Of a stretch of DNA of 64,000 nt, positions 59,586 to 64,000 are shown one piece after another. The notes below the pieces were generated by a model, which had not been told where the DNA came from, searched no databases, and was given only the letters and a program-made list of their open reading frames with translations. Source of the DNA: Candidatus Aenigmatarchaeota archaeon (lineage in GTDB: Archaea; Aenigmatarchaeota; Aenigmatarchaeia; Aenigmatarchaeales; JACQIB01); assembly GCA_016198755.1 (NCBI GenBank), contig JACQIB010000005.1, forward strand, positions 112,931 to 176,930, given 5' to 3'. Numbering within the stretch: position 1 is the first letter of the stretch; the number at the start of each line of letters is the position of its first letter. The position numbers and the translations under genes were made by a program.

Positions 59586-60346
59586 CTGGATTGACCTACT
59601 TTCTCTATATTAAGAACACTTCTAAACCCGCTCAAAATAGAGGCAAATTCATTAAGCATCTGCCCTCTATCGCCCTTTACATCGTGCAATTCAGGATCTG
59701 GTAACAAATGTTCTGCTCTTGCAAAACTGGGATGTGGAGAGCTTAGAAGCAATAATCCCAGCGCCTCTCCACATACAAAAGAGTCTGGATCTTCTCTGCC
59801 ATTTGAAGGAGTTGTGTTTGCAGCCAAAACCTCATATATTTCAGGATAGGCATAGAGAGCATGGCCAAAAAAATCCTTCTGTTCTTTTAAATAACCGTTG
59901 TTTGGCAGCACGCTCAGTGCTTCAGAAGCTATGGTTCTGCTCATTTTTGCTTCGCCAATTGTTCTAAGTGCAGGGTAAATGCCATCTGGTATCTGGCCGC
60001 GTTCTATGATAATAGGTACTGCTTCTTCGTTCCCGGCAAGCCTTTTTAGCCCTGCAGCATCTCTTCTGGCCCAGTTCAAAACCCTGCAAATATACTTGGC
60101 ATGGAGAGTTTTGCCATCATATTTTCCAGCTGTTTGGAATGCAACATGAACTGGAGTTTCTCCTCTGTTCAACTGCCTTGTATCTACTCCTATACTCCTA
60201 AAATAGTCGGCTACCTGCGGTATGCCGCGATAATCTCCTAAAACAGTTATTTTATCGAAAATATTGCCTAAAACCCCTCTTGCAGTTTCGAAAACTCTGG
60301 GTGTTGCATCCCCAAGAGCGCATGTGGTTGTTACGAGAGATGGCAT
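59582..60346 (-). CDS. Orphan protein with ankyrin-like motif
   Basis: 254 aa, unknown family. Near residues 50-70 the string RQLNRGETPVHVAFQTAG resembles an ankyrin repeat core, but other repeats are not obvious. The rest is helical with conserved-looking aromatic and Pro residues. TTTATACA about 26 nt upstream selects ATG 60346; a start at 60388 is also possible. It overlaps the TatD stop by 4 bp. Confidence 0.5.
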   Translation of the reverse strand: MPSLVTTTCALGDATPRVFETARGVLGNIFDKITVLGDYRGIPQVADYFRSIGVDTRQLNRGETPVHVAFQTAGKYDGKTLHAKYICRVLNWARRDAAGLKRLAGNEEAVPIIIERGQIPDGIYPALRTIGEAKMSRTIASEALSVLPNNGYLKEQKDFFGHALYAYPEIYEVLAANTTPSNGREDPDSFVCGEALGLLLLSSPHPSFARAEHLLPDPELHDVKGDRGQMLNEFASILSGFRSVLNIEKVGQSS

Positions 60347-60400
60347 ACCTATAATACTGAGTGTCAAAGTGTATAAAGTTTCTGTCATTGCATAAAGGCT

Positions 60401-60607
60401 TTAAAAGGTATCTCTCGGATGTTCTCCGCCATTCAAATAAGAAATTAATCTTACAACACGCCCTTCATATCTTCTGTTTGTTATTTCCATCTCTATGTGG
60501 CAAACATCTCCAAGGGTGTCCCTAAATGTTTCAAAAGCTGAATAAATTGCTTTATCAGTGGGATTTTGTCTCATCCATAAAACTGAGGGGCTGTCTTCTG
60601 TGTCCAT
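60401..60607 (-). CDS. Orphan small protein, 68 aa
   Basis: The ORF track runs this frame to 60772, but the upper part is the shadow of the NYN gene. TTTTATA centred about 24 nt before ATG 60607 gives the real start: MDTEDSPSVLWMRQNPTDKAIYSAF. One strand-helix-strand unit is likely (DVCHIEMEITNRRYEGRVVRLISYL). Unknown function; divergent from the NYN gene. Confidence 0.5.
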   Translation of the reverse strand: MDTEDSPSVLWMRQNPTDKAIYSAFETFRDTLGDVCHIEMEITNRRYEGRVVRLISYLNGGEHPRDTF

Positions 60608-60665
60608 AAGCAGAATATACGCATAGGTATAAAAGCTATTGTTGGGAATAAGGGAGAGTGGTTTA

Positions 60666-61139
60666 ATGGTTTTTGGTATTAGAAAGAAGTTGTTTGGCCC
60701 TGTGCATAATGGAACACCTTCTATTGCTCTGTTTGTGGACGGACCCAACATGATTAGGAAAGAATTTAGCATAGACCTTTCAGAACTGAGGAACAGAGTT
60801 GAAAAGTATGGAAGGATTGTAATTGCAAAGGTTTTTCTGAACCAGTTTGCTTCAGAGAAGCTTATAGAAGCTGTTTCTAATGAGGGGTTTGAGACCGTTA
60901 TTGCTTTGGGGGATCCTGAGCAAAAGACCGATGTGGATGTTCCTGTTACAGTACATGCAATGGAAGCTATTTACAACTCTGATATACAGATTATAGCTTT
61001 GGTTAGCAGGGATGCTGATTTCCTGTCTTTGGTTTTGAAAGCAAAGGAAAGGGGAAAGAAAGTAATTTTAGTTGCAGCGACTTCCGGTCTTGCTACCAGC
61101 CTGAAGAATGCTGCTGATTATGTGGAGATTATGCGCTAA
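60666..61139 (+). CDS. NYN/LabA-type PIN-like RNase
   Basis: A 157-aa NYN domain: IALFVDGPNMIRKEF (first Asp), QKTDVDVPVTVHAMEAIYN (second acidic pair) and IALVSRDADFLSLVLKAKERGKKVILV (third). This PIN-like fold is found in RNases and in Marf1/LabA proteins. ATG 60666 is preferred to the ORF-track TTG. It lies next to aRF1, convergent and 3 bp apart. Confidence 0.85.
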   Translation: MVFGIRKKLFGPVHNGTPSIALFVDGPNMIRKEFSIDLSELRNRVEKYGRIVIAKVFLNQFASEKLIEAVSNEGFETVIALGDPEQKTDVDVPVTVHAMEAIYNSDIQIIALVSRDADFLSLVLKAKERGKKVILVAATSGLATSLKNAADYVEIMR

Positions 61140-61142
61140 CTA

Positions 61143-62339
61143 TTACTGCTTATATCTCAGCAAAGCTCCTATTCCGCCTATTGCCAAAAGCTTTTGACCT
61201 TCTGAGGTTTCTGTTGAGATAATTTCCAGCTTTGTACCAAAACTCTTTGCAAGATCCTCGAAAAATTCTATTCCTGGGCGGGAGCCAATCCTTTCTATTT
61301 CCTTCCCGCAGCTTGTGCATTTTCCTTTTGAGTCTGTTTTCAGCAGGGTTTTAAAGCTGTTGCCGCAGGAACAGGCAAATTCTGCTTCATCCCATGAAAA
61401 CCCTTCGGAAATCAGCACTGTATTTGCAGCCCCATCTTCTACTGCTTTTTTCACAGCTTCCAGCCCATAGGAAACCATGCCAGAGTCTTTTCCAAGTTCC
61501 TGAAAGAACTTTTGCAATAAAGCTTTTTCTTTTGCAATAGAAGCTTCTGCTAATGCTTCCTGTGATCTTTGTACAAGCTCTTCCAACCCACTCTCATCAG
61601 TATTTCCCAGATCCTGCATTGTAATTATTTTGTTCCTGAACTCTGTTTTAAAATAGTCTTCTTCATACAGAGTTTGCTTTGCAGGTCCTGGACCGCCCAG
61701 TAAAATGCCTTTGCAATCTGCTGGTATAAGGTCTCGCGCGCGTTCTGCCACAATTTTGTACCAGTCATTTATCAGCCCCTGTCTAACCCTTTCAAACCTT
61801 GCTTGGGACTGCCCGCCTTTTCCAACCTTGGAGGGTACAATAGAATCAAACCTTTTCAGCACCCGAATGCTTTTTCCTTTCAAAACTCCTACTGTACACT
61901 CTTGATTGTCCATTACCAAAAGACCGTAAACTTCCTTCTCCTCAACCATATTTTCCATGGGCTCTAGCTTGAAAACCTGATCGCACCAATATAGTTTTAC
62001 TTTTACAGGTTCAGGAGGTTCTATTGCCCAGATTTTAATATCTGTTACTCCTTCATGCTCTGAAACATTCCCGCAGAAAACAACCAATCCATTGGGGGGG
62101 TTTTGCTTGTAAAGTTTTAAGTGTTGAACAACTTTTGTTAAGGCTGAAATAACGTTTTTCCTAACCTCTTTGCTCTTTACATTTTGTGTCAGGGAAATCT
62201 CGTTGCTCAGCAAATTCATTGTATCATTTAGGGAAGAGCCTGCTGGAACATAAAGAGAAACAAGCTCTGTATGCCTTCCCCTAAGGGTAGAGAGCTCTTT
62301 CAGCAGAACCCTGAGCTTGTATATTCCCTCATCTACCAT
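61143..62339 (-). CDS. prf1: Archaeal peptide chain release factor 1 (aRF1)
   Basis: A 398-aa class I release factor: LVSLYVPAGSSL at the start, a NIKS-equivalent TQNVKSKEVRKN, the YxCxxxF motif LYWCDQVF, the GGQ loop VGKGGQSQARFERVRQ and a zinc-ribbon-bearing C-terminal domain (CSCGNSFKTLLKTDSKGKCTSCGKEIE). It reads all three stops and recruits ABCE1. The NIKS Ile is replaced by Val. AGGTG lies about 9 nt before the ATG. Confidence 0.95.
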   Translation of the reverse strand: MVDEGIYKLRVLLKELSTLRGRHTELVSLYVPAGSSLNDTMNLLSNEISLTQNVKSKEVRKNVISALTKVVQHLKLYKQNPPNGLVVFCGNVSEHEGVTDIKIWAIEPPEPVKVKLYWCDQVFKLEPMENMVEEKEVYGLLVMDNQECTVGVLKGKSIRVLKRFDSIVPSKVGKGGQSQARFERVRQGLINDWYKIVAERARDLIPADCKGILLGGPGPAKQTLYEEDYFKTEFRNKIITMQDLGNTDESGLEELVQRSQEALAEASIAKEKALLQKFFQELGKDSGMVSYGLEAVKKAVEDGAANTVLISEGFSWDEAEFACSCGNSFKTLLKTDSKGKCTSCGKEIERIGSRPGIEFFEDLAKSFGTKLEIISTETSEGQKLLAIGGIGALLRYKQ

Positions 62340-62425
62340 ATTCTAACACCTAGAAAAAAGAGTCAATCTGCAGCAGACAATTTTGTTTGCAGCATGGAGA
62401 GAGTTGTTAGAGCGAGTTTAAATAG

Positions 62426-62821
62426 TTATAAAACGCCCACAGATTCCAAATCCTCTTTTGTTCCTTCAACACAGTCGAATTTTACATAATCTCTTGGTAG
62501 TACCCATCTGTATTCTGTATGTTCCTTTGGCTCTATTTTTACCTTGTCTGAATTCACAAAAACAGAAAATGGTATTATTATCCAGTTGCCCCAGCTGTCC
62601 TTACACTCGAAAATCTTTCCAGATTTTTCTATCTTTCCTTCCAGTCCGGTTTCCTCTTTTACCTCCCTTAATACACAATCTTCTGCAGCTTCGCCAGCCT
62701 CTAAAGTACCGGAAACAACTTGCCACTTACCTGGTGAGGTTCTTCTGGAGAGTGTTCTTTTAAGCAGGATTATTTTATCCTTAAATTTTACCACGCCTAT
62801 CACTGCCACATATATTCCCAT
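62426..62821 (-). CDS. Nudix hydrolase
   Basis: A 131-aa protein with the full Nudix box GTLEAGEAAEDCVLREVKEETGLEG (G-x5-E-x7-R-E-x-x-E-E-x-G). KRTLSRRTSPGKWQVVSG precedes it as in nucleotide-sanitising members. GTATAAA is centred 26 nt before the ATG, suggesting a leaderless mRNA. Substrate unknown; candidates are damaged nucleotides or NDP-sugars. Confidence 0.9.
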   Translation of the reverse strand: MGIYVAVIGVVKFKDKIILLKRTLSRRTSPGKWQVVSGTLEAGEAAEDCVLREVKEETGLEGKIEKSGKIFECKDSWGNWIIIPFSVFVNSDKVKIEPKEHTEYRWVLPRDYVKFDCVEGTKEDLESVGVL

Positions 62822-62851
62822 AATAAAAGATTGACAATGTAGTTTATACTC

Positions 62852-63118
62852 TTATGCCTCACATTCCAGACCTGCAGCTGTTGGATTCTCTTCAATAATT
62901 GTTTGAGGTATTAATGTACGCGCAATCCTGCCGGAAACAGAAATATAGACTATAAGTGTTGGGTTTAGACCATATTGCACAAGGGCTGCATTGCCATACT
63001 CGCCCGGGTCTCCGTCAGAATCGCAAAACCCGCCTGAGTAGCGGGCGCTGTGCAAAAGAGCTGCTGCACTTGGCATTCTTCTTGTTCCAAACCCTATCAT
63101 TGGAGATTCATTGGACAT
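62852..63118 (-). CDS. Orphan small protein, 88 aa
   Basis: No recognised family. The centre contains GGFCDSDGDPGEYGNAALVQYG, then strands (TLIVYISVSGRIARTLIPQ). TTTTATTC is centred about 26 nt before the ATG, supporting expression as a leaderless single gene. The longer plus-strand ORF at 62956 is its shadow. Confidence 0.45.
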   Translation of the reverse strand: MSNESPMIGFGTRRMPSAAALLHSARYSGGFCDSDGDPGEYGNAALVQYGLNPTLIVYISVSGRIARTLIPQTIIEENPTAAGLECEA

Positions 63119-63201
63119 ACAGACTGTTGACAGTTTGAGAATAAAATCTGTCCTTAAAAATGTACGGCACTGGGTGGAGGGGAACAGCTTTTAAAAGGTT
63201 T

Positions 63202-63906
63202 CTATAGCAAAAACAAAACTAAAAGGGAAAAAATAAGCATTGAACCTAAATCTGCAACAGATGTTGTTATAGGTATTAGGAAATTATTTGGATCTTCCTG
63301 CGCTCTGTATATTTTCATACCAAGAAAAACTGAAATTCCGAAGATAAGCAGAACCAGTAGAAGGGTTGAGAAGAGGGTTATTGAAGCTATTTTGAGGAAA
63401 AGAGAAGCTGAGAATTCAAACCCCTTTAAAATTGCAAACCCATAAGAAAGGGAGGAGATGTAGATTGCGGAGAGTATTGCTATTACAAGAACTGTCAGGA
63501 AGAGCTCCTTAACATATGGGGAAGTCAGTGGATTGCCTTTGATTTTTCCAAGGTAGAGTGCTGTTGTGAATTTAGAGGAAACTATTGTTCCAAAATCTCC
63601 AATCATGTCATTCAGGGCAGGGAGAAGTATTAGGAGTGGAAGTATTTGGAAGAGGTTTTGTTTTATACCCTGCAAACCTATTCCGCCTATTGTGCTGAAA
63701 AGTGCAGCCAAAACGAGCATTTTAAAGCTCTCCTTTATTATTACAGAACTCACATGGGAGTGGGGGCCATATTCTTTCATATAAAAAACTGTGCCGCGGG
63801 AAACATTGTGTTTTTCCCTAATTTTGTGCTGGAGGATGTGGTAGCGGTGTCTTTTGAGTTTTATAATCTGTTTTCTAAACTTCTGGGATATATGGTGGTG
63901 GCTCAT
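63202..63906 (-). CDS. MgtE/SLC41-like divalent cation transporter, half-protein
   Basis: 234 aa with about five membrane helices. The signature PLLILLPALNDMIGDFGTIVSSKFTTAL and the C-terminal NNFLIPITTSVADLGSMLIF match one MgtE/SLC41 integral domain. A basic cytoplasmic N-terminus of about 50 residues precedes it. The start overlaps the stop of an upstream gene that ends with the same motif, so the two domains are encoded by adjacent genes. Predicted magnesium or similar divalent cation channel. Confidence 0.8.
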   Translation of the reverse strand: MSHHHISQKFRKQIIKLKRHRYHILQHKIREKHNVSRGTVFYMKEYGPHSHVSSVIIKESFKMLVLAALFSTIGGIGLQGIKQNLFQILPLLILLPALNDMIGDFGTIVSSKFTTALYLGKIKGNPLTSPYVKELFLTVLVIAILSAIYISSLSYGFAILKGFEFSASLFLKIASITLFSTLLLVLLIFGISVFLGMKIYRAQEDPNNFLIPITTSVADLGSMLIFSLLVLFLL

Positions 63907-64000
63907 ATTATCACCATTGCAAACATAATAGATAGAACGGAAACTATGTCCCCAACTGTTGTGATATAGGGACCCATTACATTGTTGGGGTCATGACCGC
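63903..64000 (-). CDS. MgtE/SLC41-like half-transporter, 3' end only
   Basis: Partial gene, cut by the right edge and absent from the ORF track. Hand translation gives HDPNNVMGPYITTVGDIVSVL then MFAMVII and a stop. DPNN-x(5)-P-x-x-T-x-x-D is the pore-helix motif of MgtE integral domains and repeats the end of the next gene. The ATGA overlap couples the two genes. Confidence 0.8.
   Translation of the reverse strand, partial: GHDPNNVMGPYITTVGDIVSVLSIMFAMVII

Noticed and set aside
60608-60772. N-terminal extension of the 123-aa minus-strand ORF
   Set aside because: It overlaps the start of the NYN gene, and a correctly spaced TATA supports ATG 60607 instead.
1-64000. Insertion sequences, prophage, tRNA or rRNA genes
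   Set aside because: I scanned intergenic gaps for transposase motifs, terminal repeats, T-loop (GGTTCAAATCC-like) sequences and rRNA signatures and saw none; a tRNAscan or ISfinder run would settle it.

Overview
The window is archaeal chromosome, probably from a small-genome DPANN-type lineage (Diapherotrites/Micrarchaeota-like). The phylum is an inference; the domain is not in doubt. Archaeal markers are the RNA exosome (Rrp4, Rrp41, Rrp42), RNase P proteins (Rnp2, Rnp3), proteasome alpha, SBDS, L15e, L37Ae, S24e, S27ae, RpoP, RpoE, Spt4, KEOPS Pcc1 and Kae1, GatD/GatE, ABCE1, aRF1, prefoldin beta, a SepF-like protein and a DUF4346-thymidylate synthase fusion. There are no IS elements, CRISPR arrays or rRNA genes, and I found no tRNA. 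Coding density is high and gaps are mostly below 200 bp.

Two initiation modes can be read directly. Many genes start with a TATA element (TTTAAA, TTTATATA, TTTTAAAG) whose centre lies 24-29 nt from the start codon, implying leaderless transcripts. Genes inside operons instead carry GGTGA(T/G) or GGAGGNGAT followed by 3 nt and the start codon. I used these rules to correct many starts in the ORF track, to accept leaderless GTG starts (7511, 42570), and to recover genes the track missed: GlmS, a 46-aa ORF, a 40-aa zinc ribbon, a 29-aa basic protein, and the CTG-initiated N-terminus of a TatD nuclease.

Layout. 1-3.4 kb: intein-bearing glmS cut by the window edge, an HTH/S-layer-like fusion, small regulators and a MazF/AbrB toxin-antitoxin pair. 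3.4-8.1 kb: GatE-HIT-GatD, a methyltransferase and a zinc-ribbon pair. 8.2-16.4 kb: an AsnC-type domain, a degenerate DRG-like protein, a surface protein, a HemK2-like methyltransferase, a PAP2 phosphatase and an ABC-2 exporter. 16.4-23.2 kb: ABCE1, three probably paralogous orphan genes, a KH protein, OLA1/YchF and an MFS transporter. 23.3-28.3 kb: thymidine kinase, a CARF-like regulator, DUF4346-ThyA and two tandem HAD paralogues. 29-38 kb: the archaeal exosome superoperon, with foreign-looking orphan genes inserted. 38.5-47.1 kb: DHH phosphoesterase, UPF0147, SepF, MetG, a VapBC-like pair, wHTH regulators, a structured RNA candidate, a methyltransferase and a membrane protein. 47.1-50.3 kb: bacterial-type MetK interrupted by a 448-aa LAGLIDADG intein, divergent from an HTH-CBS regulator. 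50.3-56.4 kb: regulator, Cys-rich secreted protein, Kae1 and a vWA surface protein. 56.4-64 kb: S27ae-S24e-Spt4-RpoE-PPase-PIN operon, basic micro-protein plus TatD, orphans, NYN RNase, aRF1, Nudix hydrolase and paired MgtE-like half-transporters.

Most recognised genes serve RNA processing, translation quality control and surface or membrane functions. Scattered between them are about a dozen single-gene, mostly leaderless orphan units for which I recognise no family. Together with the two inteins and the small hidden genes, these are the part of the window most likely to be undescribed.
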